From: an uncultured Sutterella sp.
Lineage (GTDB): Bacteria > Pseudomonadota > Gammaproteobacteria > Burkholderiales > Burkholderiaceae_F
DNA: 36,380 nt
NCBI GenBank assembly: GCA_900767875.1
Contig: CAAGAT010000067.1
Coordinates: 1 to 36,380 of the forward strand
Direction of reading: 5' to 3'
The notes under the pieces are model-generated. The model was not told the origin of the DNA, ran no database searches, and saw only the letters and a list, made by a program, of their open reading frames with translations. The translations under genes and the position numbers were made by a program. This document shows, piece after piece, positions 22,852-30,518 of this stretch. Position 1 is the first letter of the stretch, and every line of letters begins with the position of its first letter.

Positions 22852-23727
22852 ATGCGTACCACACCCACCCTGCGCCGCATCGCGGCCGTGCACGACTTGT
22901 CCGGTTTCGGACGCACGTCCCTGATGACGGTCATTCCGATTCTCTCGACCATGGGCTTTAACGTGTGCCCGCTGCCCACGGCCGTGCTCTCGAATCACTC
23001 GCAGTACCCGGAGTTTTCGTTCCTCGACCTGACGGACGAAATGCCCGCCATCATCGATCACTGGGCCAAGCTCGGGATCGAGTTTGACGCGATCTACACG
23101 GGGTACCTGGGCTCGCCCCGACAGATTGAGATCGTCAGCGCCTTCATCGAGCGCTTTCGCAAGCCCGAAACGCTTGTGGTCGTCGACCCGGTGCTCGGCG
23201 ACAACGGCAAGCTCTACAGTAAGATGACCGAGGAGATGGTGGTGCAGATGCGCCGTCTGGCCGCCTGCGCCGATGTTCTCACGCCCAACCTCACGGAAGC
23301 CTTTGCGCTTTTGGATCGCCCCTACAAGGCCGAGTGCAGCAACGCCGAGCTCAAGCAAATCATTGCGGACCTCTCAGAGCTCGGGGCCGACACGGTGATC
23401 ATTACGGGCGCGCCGGTCCCCGGGCAGCCGGGCCTGACGAGCGTCATCGCCTGCAGCAAGTGCGACCGGAGAACCTGGAAGGTCACGTGCCCCTATCTGC
23501 CCGCGCACTATCCGGGCACGGGCGACAGCTTCACGAGCGTGATCACGGGCAGCCTCTTGCAGGGCGACAGCCTGCCCATTGCCCTGGACCGGGCCACGCA
23601 GTTCATCCTGCAGGCCATCCGCGCTACCTTCGGCTACCAGATGGACAGCCGCGAGGGGATTCTCCTCGAGCGCGTGCTGCCGCTCCTGAATATGCCCATC
23701 CAGTCGGCCACCTACGAGCTCGTCTGA
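22852..23727 (+). CDS. Pyridoxamine/pyridoxal kinase family protein
   Basis: The 291-residue protein belongs to the ribokinase-like PdxK/PdxY group that phosphorylates B6 vitamers. It begins RRIAAVHDLSGFGRTSL with VCPLPTAVLSNHS, both typical. GYLGSPRQIEIV, VVDPVLGDNGKLY and TPNLTEAFALL come next. The PGTGDSFTSVITGSLL motif carries the catalytic Asp (near residue 225). The sequence resembles the pyridoxamine kinases common in Firmicutes, with which it shares the VxDPVLGDNGKLY and MRRL.A.ADVL.PN pattern. Horizontal origin is possible but not shown. The ATG at 22852 was chosen over a longer frame that overlaps the divergent bcp gene. A strong terminator follows. Confidence 0.85.
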   Translation: MRTTPTLRRIAAVHDLSGFGRTSLMTVIPILSTMGFNVCPLPTAVLSNHSQYPEFSFLDLTDEMPAIIDHWAKLGIEFDAIYTGYLGSPRQIEIVSAFIERFRKPETLVVVDPVLGDNGKLYSKMTEEMVVQMRRLAACADVLTPNLTEAFALLDRPYKAECSNAELKQIIADLSELGADTVIITGAPVPGQPGLTSVIACSKCDRRTWKVTCPYLPAHYPGTGDSFTSVITGSLLQGDSLPIALDRATQFILQAIRATFGYQMDSREGILLERVLPLLNMPIQSATYELV

Positions 23728-23752
23728 GAAAAGCACAAACGCTCGGCTCAAG

Positions 23753-23784
23753 CGGCCGGCTCCGAGAGGGGTCGGCCGTTTTTT
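23753..23784 (+). terminator. Terminator of the pyridoxamine-kinase-like gene
   Basis: CGGCCGGCTCC (23753–23763) pairs with GGGGTCGGCCG (23768–23778) with one mismatch and one wobble, closing a GAGA loop, followed by six T. Confidence 0.88.
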
Positions 23785-23825
23785 CCGCAGGCTCGGCGGG
23801 GCCTTCCGCGATCCTGCACCCGAGA

Positions 23826-24101
23826 CAAAGCGGTAGGCGAACTCGGTCTGCGGCTTGACGCAAAAGATGAAGTTTACCTTGTCGTGATGGCCGACTTCGG
23901 CCGGCAGGCCGTCAGGAATCGGCCATCGACAACGGCTTGAACCGTAAGGATCCGTTCGTGGCGGAAGACTTCGGGCTGTTCCAAGAGACGGAGTCGCAAT
24001 CTCTGTCGCTGGTTCCCCTGTTGTTAAAGAAAATCAGCCAAATCTTTAATAACGAGCCGACCAACGTCATCTTTATTAAAGAAAAATCGCAAAAACTTTA
24101 A
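23826..24101 (+). pseudogene. Frameshifted gene remnant, family unknown
   Basis: Two overlapping frames read like one protein broken by a small duplication. The first frame gives LGLRLDAKDEVYLVVMADFG. An 8-bp tandem duplication, CCGGCAGG (23901–23908) and CCGTCAGG (23909–23916), then shifts the frame. Removing one copy joins the first frame exactly to the second, giving ADFGRQESAIDNGLNRKDPF and on to a C-terminus ending KEKSQKL at the TAA 24099–24101. No start codon with a ribosome site is visible and the 5' end seems lost. About 89 codons would remain. The tail uses AT-richer codons than the neighbours, suggesting foreign origin. I do not recognise the family. Confidence 0.5.
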
Positions 24102-24129
24102 TAATGGGTCGGCTTATTAAAGTTTTTGC
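24043..24129. repeat. AT-rich inverted repeats with complementary loops
   Basis: GCAAAAACTTTAATAA (24089–24104) and TTATTAAAGTTTTTGC (24114–24129) are perfect 16-bp inverted repeats around a 9-nt loop, overlapping the stop codon of the gene remnant. A second pair, TCTTTAATAA (24043–24052) and TTATTAAAGA (24073–24082), lies just upstream. The loops contain AGCCGACC (24055–24062) and GGTCGGCT (24107–24114), which are complementary. The region can therefore fold as two hairpins, as a kissing pair or as one longer stem. The simplest role is a terminator of the lost gene; a mobile-element end is another option. Confidence 0.7.
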
Positions 24130-24139
24130 AGAGGAGGCT

Positions 24140-24174
24140 GCAAGACCTCAACACCCGGAGGTGTGGGGTCCTGC
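24140..24174. other. Long GC-rich stem-loop between the gene remnant and lspA
   Basis: The segment 24140–24155 pairs with 24160–24174 through about 14 pairs with one mismatch and one bulge, closing a CGGA loop. No T-run follows on either strand. From 24175 to 24335 I see a small GGCCG/CGGCC hairpin and no convincing gene. Confidence 0.45.
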
Positions 24175-24335
24175 GACTGTGATCTCGGCCGTCCCGGCCT
24201 TTGCTCATCCGTTGGTGGTGCGGTCGGAGCGCACGAGGAGGGGGCAGCGAGAGTCTGTAAAAAATTTTGTGTCTCGTGGAATAATGCAAAGCCCGACCGG
24301 CGTTGGAGGTTGTGTGGCGTTTTTAAGTGCGCCCC

Positions 24336-24833
24336 TTATTTCTTGCGGAATTCGTCGAACACGAGCAGGACCGCGCCCACGCAGATGCAGATGTCGGCCA
24401 CGTTGAAGGACGGCCAGTGCCAGCCGAAGGCGTGAAAGTCCAGAAAGTCCGTCACGTAACCGTAGACGAGCCGATCCCAGAGGTTTCCGACGGCACCCGA
24501 GACGATCAGCGCCAGTGAGGCCGAAAAGAGGGTGCGGCGTGCGTTGCGCCAGATCAGCCACACGCACACGGCCGAGACGACGGCCGCCAGGCCCGCAAAC
24601 ACGAGGATCTGCCAGCCGCCCGCCTCGCCCAGAAACGAGAAGGCCGCGCCGGTGTTTCGCACGTGGCACAGGTTAAAGAACGACGTCACATAGACGAACA
24701 TCCCGTAGGAGAGGTTCTCGATGGTGGCGTCTTTGGTCAGGCGGTCCAGGAGCAGCAGCGCCAGCGCCACCGCCACCCACAGCGCAAAACGCCCCGGGGA
24801 CGAGCCCCGGGGGGAGGCGTTGAAAATCGCCAC
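24336..24833 (-). CDS. lspA: Lipoprotein signal peptidase (signal peptidase II)
   Basis: The 165-residue inner-membrane aspartyl protease removes signal peptides from prolipoproteins. Four hydrophobic helices are visible. The catalytic motifs are GAVGNLWDRLVYG (Asp about 120) and FNVADICI (Asp about 147), matching Asp114 and Asp141 of E. coli LspA. NLCHVRNTGAAFSFL near 54–68 is the conserved periplasmic segment. The start is a GTG at 24833, only 6 nt after the ileS stop, with a weak ribosome site, so translation is probably coupled to ileS. The ileS–lspA order is conserved across proteobacteria. Confidence 0.94.
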   Translation of the reverse strand: MAIFNASPRGSSPGRFALWVAVALALLLLDRLTKDATIENLSYGMFVYVTSFFNLCHVRNTGAAFSFLGEAGGWQILVFAGLAAVVSAVCVWLIWRNARRTLFSASLALIVSGAVGNLWDRLVYGYVTDFLDFHAFGWHWPSFNVADICICVGAVLLVFDEFRKK

Positions 24834-24839
24834 GACGCT

Positions 24840-27710
24840 TTAGGCCTTGCTGCGGGTTTCGCCCGCGCCAAAGAGGTTCGTCAGGCACCGGCCGCACAGC
24901 TCGGGATGCTCGGCGTTGGAGCCGACGCTCGCATCGTAGTGCCAGCAGCGGCAGCACTTTTTCTCTTCGGTGACCTTGACGGACACGGCGGTCTCGCCTT
25001 CGGCCTTTTCAAGCGCGGCCTTGCTCGTCATCATGACGAACTTGAGCTCGTCTCCCAGGCTCTCGAGCGCGGCAAACGCCTCGCCCGAGGCGCTGATCGT
25101 GCATTCGGCCTGCAGACTCGAGCCCACAAGGCTTTGCATACGCAGCTCTTCGATGCGCTTCAAAACATCGGCGCGCACGCCGCGGATGAGCGACCACTTG
25201 GCAAGGAGTTTGTCGGCGTCGGCCACGGCGGGAACGGTGTGGTAGACCTCGGTGAAGATCGTGCCGTCCTTGTTGGGGCTGAACATCGCAAAGGCTTCTT
25301 CGGCCGTAAACGAGAGGATCGGGGCCATCAGGCGCAGGTAGGCGGCCGAGATGTGCCACAGAGCCGTCTGGGCGCTGCGGCGCGGCAGACCGTCCGTCTT
25401 GGTCGTGTAGAGGCGATCCTTGAGGATATCGAGGTAGAAGCTGCCCAGGTCGTCCGTGGCAAAGTTCATCAGAAGCGAGGAGACCTGCTGGAAGCTGTAG
25501 CTTTCGTTGGCCTTGATGACGTCGGCCTGCAGTTCGGCCACGCGAGCCAGGGCCCAGCGGTCCAGTTCGAGCATCTCGTCGACCGGCACCGCGTCCTTGG
25601 TGATGTCAAAGTCGTTCGTGTTGGCCAGCAGGAACCGCAGCGTGTTGCGGATGCGGCGGTAGCTGTCCACGGCGCCCTTGATGATCGTCGGGCCGATGCG
25701 CAGCTCGCTCGTGTAGTCGGTCTGAGCGACCCATAGGCGGCAGATTTCCGCGCCGAACTTCTCGTAGATTTCCTTCGGGGAGACGACATTGCCCAGGGAC
25801 TTGGACATCTTGCGGCCCTGTTCGTCCACGAGGAACCCGTGCGTTAAAAGCGCCTCGTAGGGCGGACGGCCATACAGAACCGAGCTCGTCAGCAGAGACG
25901 AGTGGAACCAGCCGCGGTGCTGATCGCTGCCTTCAAGGTACAGGTCGCAGTGCGGAACACCGTCGTAGATATCCTTGTGCGAGCCGTTCATCACGGTTTC
26001 GTACGTGGAGCCCGAATCGAACCACACGTCCAGAATGTCGGTGGTCTTGTCGTACTGAGCGGCCTCTTCGGCGCTCATGAAGTCTTCGGCCTTGGCCTTG
26101 GCCCAGGCTTCGATGCCTTCTTTTTCAACCTTCTGCGCGACTTCTTCCATGATTTCGAGGGTGCGCGGGTGCAGTTCACCCGTGGCCTTGTTCATGAAGA
26201 AGGGAAGCGGCACGCCCCAGTTGCGCTGACGCGAGATGCACCAGTCGGGACGGTTCTCGATCATCGAGTGCAGGCGGTTGTAGCCCCAGGACGGGTAGAA
26301 CTTGGTGGCGTCCACGCCCGCTAGAGCCGTTTCGCGCAGGCTCTTATCTTCGACGGGCATATTGAGGGCCCCCTTCGTGTCCGCGGTGGGCTTGTCCATG
26401 CGGATGAACCACTGGGCCGTGGCGCGATAGATGAGGGGCGTCTTGTGGCGCCAGCAGTGCATGTAGCTGTGCGAGATCATCTCGCAGTTCATCAGAACGC
26501 CGGCCACGCGCATCGTATCGACGATCTTGGGCTGGGCCTTCCAGATGTTCATGCCGGCAAAAAGCGGCAGCCAGTCGGCGTACACGCCGTTGCCCATGAC
26601 GGGGTTGAGCACCTCGTCGTTGGTCATGCCGTTGTTCTTGCAGGAAATGAAGTCGTCCACGCCGTACGCGGGAGCCGAGTGCACGATGCCCGTGCCGCTC
26701 GAAGCGTCGACGTAGTCCGCGAGATACACGGGCGAGAAGCGCTTGTAGCCTTCGTGAAGTTCACTGAAGGGGTGCATGAAGCGCACGTGATCGAGGTTGC
26801 TGCCGAGCGTCTCGGCCACCACCTTGCCTTCGAGCTTGTAGCGCTTAAGGCAGTCTTGCACGAGCCCCGCACCGAGAATGAGGTAGCGGTCGCCGCAGTC
26901 CACGAGCGCGTAGGAGAGCTCGGGGTGCATGTTGATGGCCTGGTTGGAGGGAATCGTCCAGGGCGTCGTCGTCCAGATGACGGTGTAGCAGGGCTTGTCG
27001 AACTTGACGCCGAAAAGCCCCTCGACCTTGGGCTGATCTTCGGTGGAAAGCTTGAAGGCGACGTCGATGGCGTAGCTTTCGCGGTCGGCGTATTCGACTT
27101 CGGCCTCGGCCAAGGCCGAGCAGCAGTCAAAGCACCAGTTGACGGGTTTGAGACCACGGTACACGTAGCCCTTCTTGACGATACGTGCGAGGGTGCGGAT
27201 TTCCGCCGCTTCCGTTTCCGGGCGCATCGTCAGGTACGGGTTGCCCCAGTCGCCCAGAACGCCCAGGCGCTTGAAGCCAGCCATCTGCTTGGCGACCTGT
27301 TCCTTGGCGTAGGCGCGGGCCTTGGCCATCAGATCGGTTTTTTCCAGTCCCTTGCCGAATTTCTTTTCGATCTGAATCTCGATGGGCATGCCGTGGCAGT
27401 CCCAGCCCGGAACGTACGGAACGGCATAGCCTTCCATGAGCTTGGTCTTGTTGACGATGTCCTTGAGAATCTTGTTGAGGGCATGGCCGAGGTGAATTTC
27501 ACCGTTGGCGTAGGGAGGACCGTCGTGCAGCACGAAGCGGTTGCGGCGGCCTTTGCAGGCGTTCTGAATGATGTGGTAGACGTCGCGCTGCTCCCAGTCG
27601 GCGACCCAGGCCGGTTCGCGCTTGGGCAGATCGCCGCGCATCGGGAAGGCGGTTTCGGGAAGGTTAAGCGGGTACTTTGCCGTCTGATCGGCTTTATCGG
27701 CTTTAGCCAT
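24840..27710 (-). CDS. ileS: Isoleucine–tRNA ligase
   Basis: The 956-residue class I synthetase charges tRNA-Ile. The HIGH motif appears as GEIHLGHALNK (about 67–77) and the KMSKS loop as GRKMSKSLGN. The editing domain lies between them, with TTTPWTIPSNQAI, and the tRNA-binding helical domain follows. The C-terminal zinc finger is intact: CCRCWHYD and ELCGRCL. This is the bacterial type with C-terminal zinc site, of normal length (938 in E. coli). The start has a GGAG ribosome site eight bases upstream. Just upstream is the LysR/lyase/DcuC cassette that separates it from ribF. Confidence 0.97.
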   Translation of the reverse strand: MAKADKADQTAKYPLNLPETAFPMRGDLPKREPAWVADWEQRDVYHIIQNACKGRRNRFVLHDGPPYANGEIHLGHALNKILKDIVNKTKLMEGYAVPYVPGWDCHGMPIEIQIEKKFGKGLEKTDLMAKARAYAKEQVAKQMAGFKRLGVLGDWGNPYLTMRPETEAAEIRTLARIVKKGYVYRGLKPVNWCFDCCSALAEAEVEYADRESYAIDVAFKLSTEDQPKVEGLFGVKFDKPCYTVIWTTTPWTIPSNQAINMHPELSYALVDCGDRYLILGAGLVQDCLKRYKLEGKVVAETLGSNLDHVRFMHPFSELHEGYKRFSPVYLADYVDASSGTGIVHSAPAYGVDDFISCKNNGMTNDEVLNPVMGNGVYADWLPLFAGMNIWKAQPKIVDTMRVAGVLMNCEMISHSYMHCWRHKTPLIYRATAQWFIRMDKPTADTKGALNMPVEDKSLRETALAGVDATKFYPSWGYNRLHSMIENRPDWCISRQRNWGVPLPFFMNKATGELHPRTLEIMEEVAQKVEKEGIEAWAKAKAEDFMSAEEAAQYDKTTDILDVWFDSGSTYETVMNGSHKDIYDGVPHCDLYLEGSDQHRGWFHSSLLTSSVLYGRPPYEALLTHGFLVDEQGRKMSKSLGNVVSPKEIYEKFGAEICRLWVAQTDYTSELRIGPTIIKGAVDSYRRIRNTLRFLLANTNDFDITKDAVPVDEMLELDRWALARVAELQADVIKANESYSFQQVSSLLMNFATDDLGSFYLDILKDRLYTTKTDGLPRRSAQTALWHISAAYLRLMAPILSFTAEEAFAMFSPNKDGTIFTEVYHTVPAVADADKLLAKWSLIRGVRADVLKRIEELRMQSLVGSSLQAECTISASGEAFAALESLGDELKFVMMTSKAALEKAEGETAVSVKVTEEKKCCRCWHYDASVGSNAEHPELCGRCLTNLFGAGETRSKA

Positions 27711-27871
27711 GTGTCAGTCTCCAGGCCCCCTCGGGCTCTTCTGAAAGATTGAATAGAGATGAATTGTGCGGTTGCCGCCGCGCTTCAATCGCCTCAAAGG
27801 CGCGTTTTATCGCGTGCAACGGGGCAATAGTTTACTCGGGCGGGATGGGGTTTTGCCATAGGGCAAGCGCC

Positions 27872-28948
27872 TTAGACGCGGCCGATCCGGCCAGGGGTGA
27901 GGGTAGGGGCGGTGTTTGGCCGCCGTGAGGTTCTGTAAAGGGTGTTTCGGTCGTATTGGCCGTTGTCCCTGGGCAGGCCGACGACGTCCGAGACCTGAGA
28001 CTCGTACGAAGCAAAGAGGGCCTGCATTTGCTTGGCGTACCACTCGAGGAAAATGCGCACGCGCTTCATGTGCCAGGCCTGCAGGCTCGCGACGATGAAG
28101 CACTCGATCGGCGGCCGAAACCAGCCCGGCAAAATCGCCACGAGGCGCCCGGCCAGAACGTCTTCGACAATTTGCACGAGCGGCATGTCCACGGCCACGC
28201 CCATGCCCTCGAGTAGGGCGCTGCGGATGGCCAGAATGTCGGTCGAGCGGATGCTCGAGGCGTAGGTGACGGGCTCGGCCTTTTCGCCGCGGTAAAGCAC
28301 CTTGGTTTCCTCGCGAACCGGGCCGCTGTACACAAGGCCCGTGTGCAGGCGCAGGCTCACCGGATCGATCGGCATGCCGTGTTTTTGAATGTACAGGGGA
28401 CTGGCCACGGGCAGGTACACGTTGCGCCCGCGGCTCATGTACACAAGCCCGGGCAAAGAGGGTTCGCCCGTGATGGTGGCCACGTCGCACAGGCCCTTTT
28501 GCACGTCGCCCGTTTTGTAGCCGCTCAGGATTTCCACCGTGATCTGCGGTTGCAGTTCGTGAAAGCGCTGCAGCAGGGGTGTCAGGCGCCGGGCGGCAAA
28601 GCCCGGGGCCGATGACAGGCGAATGTTGCCGCTCAAAGCCCGGTTCTCGTCGAGGACTTTCTGCATAAGCGAGTCGTGAGCCCGCAGGATCTGCGTCATG
28701 CGGCGCAGCACGAACTTTCCCGTGTCCGACAGCTCCATCGGCCGCGCGTTGTGCCGGATGAGTTCGCAGCCGAGCGCCTTTTCGAGCCCTGCAATCCCGC
28801 GCGAGACGGCCGAGACGTCGACGTCAAGCGACTGCGCGGCCGCCGACAGGGTGCCCGCCTTGGAAAAAGCCACCAGAAAACGCCAGCTTGCCAGGTCGTC
28901 GAGTTTGGACACGCTCGCCTCCGAAACGCCATAAAACCACGGCGACAT
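27872..28948 (-). CDS. LysR-family regulator divergent from the lyase–dcuC genes
   Basis: The protein is 358 residues, longer than usual because of a C-terminal tail of about 45 residues rich in Arg, Asn and Pro. The helix-turn-helix (about 15–55) reads AGTLSAAAQSLDVDVSAVSRGIAGLEKALG, and the effector-binding domain follows from about 85 (GNIRLSSAPGFAARRLTPLL). The ATG at 28948 is assumed; there is no clear ribosome site, and a TTG at 28975 is also possible. It is transcribed divergently from the argininosuccinate-lyase-like gene, the usual arrangement for a LysR protein that controls its neighbour. The effector is therefore probably the lyase substrate or product. Confidence 0.88.
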   Translation of the reverse strand: MSPWFYGVSEASVSKLDDLASWRFLVAFSKAGTLSAAAQSLDVDVSAVSRGIAGLEKALGCELIRHNARPMELSDTGKFVLRRMTQILRAHDSLMQKVLDENRALSGNIRLSSAPGFAARRLTPLLQRFHELQPQITVEILSGYKTGDVQKGLCDVATITGEPSLPGLVYMSRGRNVYLPVASPLYIQKHGMPIDPVSLRLHTGLVYSGPVREETKVLYRGEKAEPVTYASSIRSTDILAIRSALLEGMGVAVDMPLVQIVEDVLAGRLVAILPGWFRPPIECFIVASLQAWHMKRVRIFLEWYAKQMQALFASYESQVSDVVGLPRDNGQYDRNTLYRTSRRPNTAPTLTPGRIGRV

Positions 28949-28996
28949 TTTCACACCGTTTTGCGTAAACCACAAAATGAAATTGAGAAAAATGCT

Positions 28997-29025
28997 TTGC
29001 GATCGGCTTTGCCCGAGCCGATACT
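28997..29025 (+). promoter_or_regulatory. Promoter with operator-like dyad for the lyase–dcuC genes
   Basis: TTGCGA (28997–29002), a 17-nt spacer and GATACT (29020–29025) form a plausible sigma-70 promoter with 4 of 6 matches in each box. The inverted repeat ATCGGCT (29002–29008) / AGCCGAT (29016–29022) fills the spacer and touches both boxes, so a protein bound there would control this promoter. The lyase start at 29064 would then have a leader of about 30 nt. Confidence 0.5.
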
Positions 29026-29063
29026 GTCCTCACCTGCAAAGGTATCTTTTTCGGAGAAAACAA

Positions 29064-30491
29064 GTGGTTCACGACGAGTTTTACTGGATCGACCTGATCA
29101 ACAAGGCAAGCGTTGTCGTCAACGCCCCGCGCGGGCTTGTCGACGAAAAGACGGCGCGCCTTGCCGCCCGCGGCATTGCCGCGGTGGAAAAAGAGGCTCA
29201 AGCAGACGCCGCCAAGCGCGTCAAAAAGTACATCGACTACGAGCCCATGCTGATTGCCGCCGTCGGTCCCGAAGTCACGATTCTGCACGCCGGCCGCTCG
29301 AGCCAGGACATTCTCTCGACGATGCGCGTGGCGATTTTGCGCGAGCAGACGACCGAGATCTGCGCGGCTCTGGACGCGGTGATCGACAGGATCCTCGCTC
29401 TTGCCGCCGAGCACCGCGACACGGTTGTCCCGAACTACACCAACGGCGTGGCCGCGCAGCCCAACAGCTACGCGCACTATCTGCTCGGCTTTGCCGCGGC
29501 TTTGCTGCGCGACCGCGAGCGCCTGAACCAGTGCCTGGCGCGCTACAACGAGTGCCCGATGGGCGCCACCGTGTTAAACGGCACGGGCTGGCCCCTTGAC
29601 CGCGAGGCGATGGCCGAGTTGCTCGGCTTCGAGGCCCCGCGCCTGAATGCCTTTGACTGCACCTGCGAAACCCCGGTGGACTTTGCGCTGGAAGTGGCCT
29701 CGGTGGCCGCCTCGATCGGCGTGCACGTCGGCTCAATGATCAGCGACATCATGGTGCAGTACGCCCAAAGCCGCCCCTGGATCATTCTGCAGGAAGGCGG
29801 CGAAAACACCTATGTGTCCTCGGCCATGCCCCAAAAGCGCAATCCGGGCCTGATGAACAACTGCCGCGGCGACGCCAGCGACGTCGTGGCCGAAATGAAC
29901 GCGGTCTTTACGCGCGTGCACAACCTCGTGCCCGGCATGGTCGACGGCAAGAGCGTGGCCAAGAACGGCCGCATGACCAAGGCGGCCGTCTCGATGCTGC
30001 AGCGCTTGCTCAAGGTGCTCAACGCGCTGCGCGTCAATCCCGAACGCGCCCTCGAGGAGCTCAACGGCGACTGGACCGCCAGCCAGGAAATCGCCGACCG
30101 GCTCATGCGCGACCAGGGGTTGCCTTTCCGCATCGGCCACCATATGGCCAGCCGCATGGTGTCCTGGGCGCGCGCCAACAACGTGCTGCCCAAGAACTTC
30201 CCCTACGAAGAGATGCGTCGCATCTACCGAGAAGAGATCGCGGCCGAATTCCCGGAAGGCCCGGCCGAACTGCCGATGAGCCGCCAAGAGTTTCTCGACG
30301 CGTTGGATCCGAAAAAGATCCTGGCCGCCCGCAAAACCAAGGGCAGCGCCGCGCCCTGCGAGGTCGAGGCCATGCTCGCGCATTTTGCCGGCGAACTTAA
30401 GGCACGCAAGGACGAAACGCAGGCGCTCAGGGAGCGCGTGAGCGCCGCGATTGAAAAACTCGAAACCGCCTTCGGCGCCTATCTCGAATAA
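29064..30491 (+). CDS. Argininosuccinate-lyase-like enzyme with altered active site, substrate unknown
   Basis: This 475-residue member of the fumarase/aspartase superfamily resembles argininosuccinate lyase in layout: LNGTGWPLDREAMAELLGF (about 171–189), ETPVDFALEVAS and the mobile-loop signature SSAMPQKRNP (about 252–261). It is not a normal ArgH. The usual GRSRND substrate motif reads HAGRSSQD (75–82), and the conserved Y-T-H of the ASL active site reads Y-T-N (Asn about 127). The GTG at 29064 was chosen because GGAGA lies six bases before it; the upstream ATG at 28977 would add a basic stretch overlapping the promoter. dcuC follows 27 nt later. Superfamily chemistry predicts release of fumarate from an N- or C-substituted succinate. 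No other arginine-biosynthesis gene is nearby, so a catabolic role is inferred. Confidence 0.8.
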   Translation: MVHDEFYWIDLINKASVVVNAPRGLVDEKTARLAARGIAAVEKEAQADAAKRVKKYIDYEPMLIAAVGPEVTILHAGRSSQDILSTMRVAILREQTTEICAALDAVIDRILALAAEHRDTVVPNYTNGVAAQPNSYAHYLLGFAAALLRDRERLNQCLARYNECPMGATVLNGTGWPLDREAMAELLGFEAPRLNAFDCTCETPVDFALEVASVAASIGVHVGSMISDIMVQYAQSRPWIILQEGGENTYVSSAMPQKRNPGLMNNCRGDASDVVAEMNAVFTRVHNLVPGMVDGKSVAKNGRMTKAAVSMLQRLLKVLNALRVNPERALEELNGDWTASQEIADRLMRDQGLPFRIGHHMASRMVSWARANNVLPKNFPYEEMRRIYREEIAAEFPEGPAELPMSRQEFLDALDPKKILAARKTKGSAAPCEVEAMLAHFAGELKARKDETQALRERVSAAIEKLETAFGAYLE

Positions 30492-30518
30492 CGAAACGTC
30501 AACCAAGGAGAAATCGAT

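Noticed and set aside
24104..24406. 100-codon plus-strand frame starting inside the inverted repeat
   Set aside because: It reads through the repeat, the stem-loop and the end of lspA, uses rare AGG codons and has no ribosome site.
28977..29063. Longer start (ATG 28977) for the argininosuccinate-lyase-like gene
   Set aside because: The extra residues are basic and Cys-rich, overlap the promoter and dyad, and lack a ribosome site. The GTG at 29064 has a well-spaced GGAGA.
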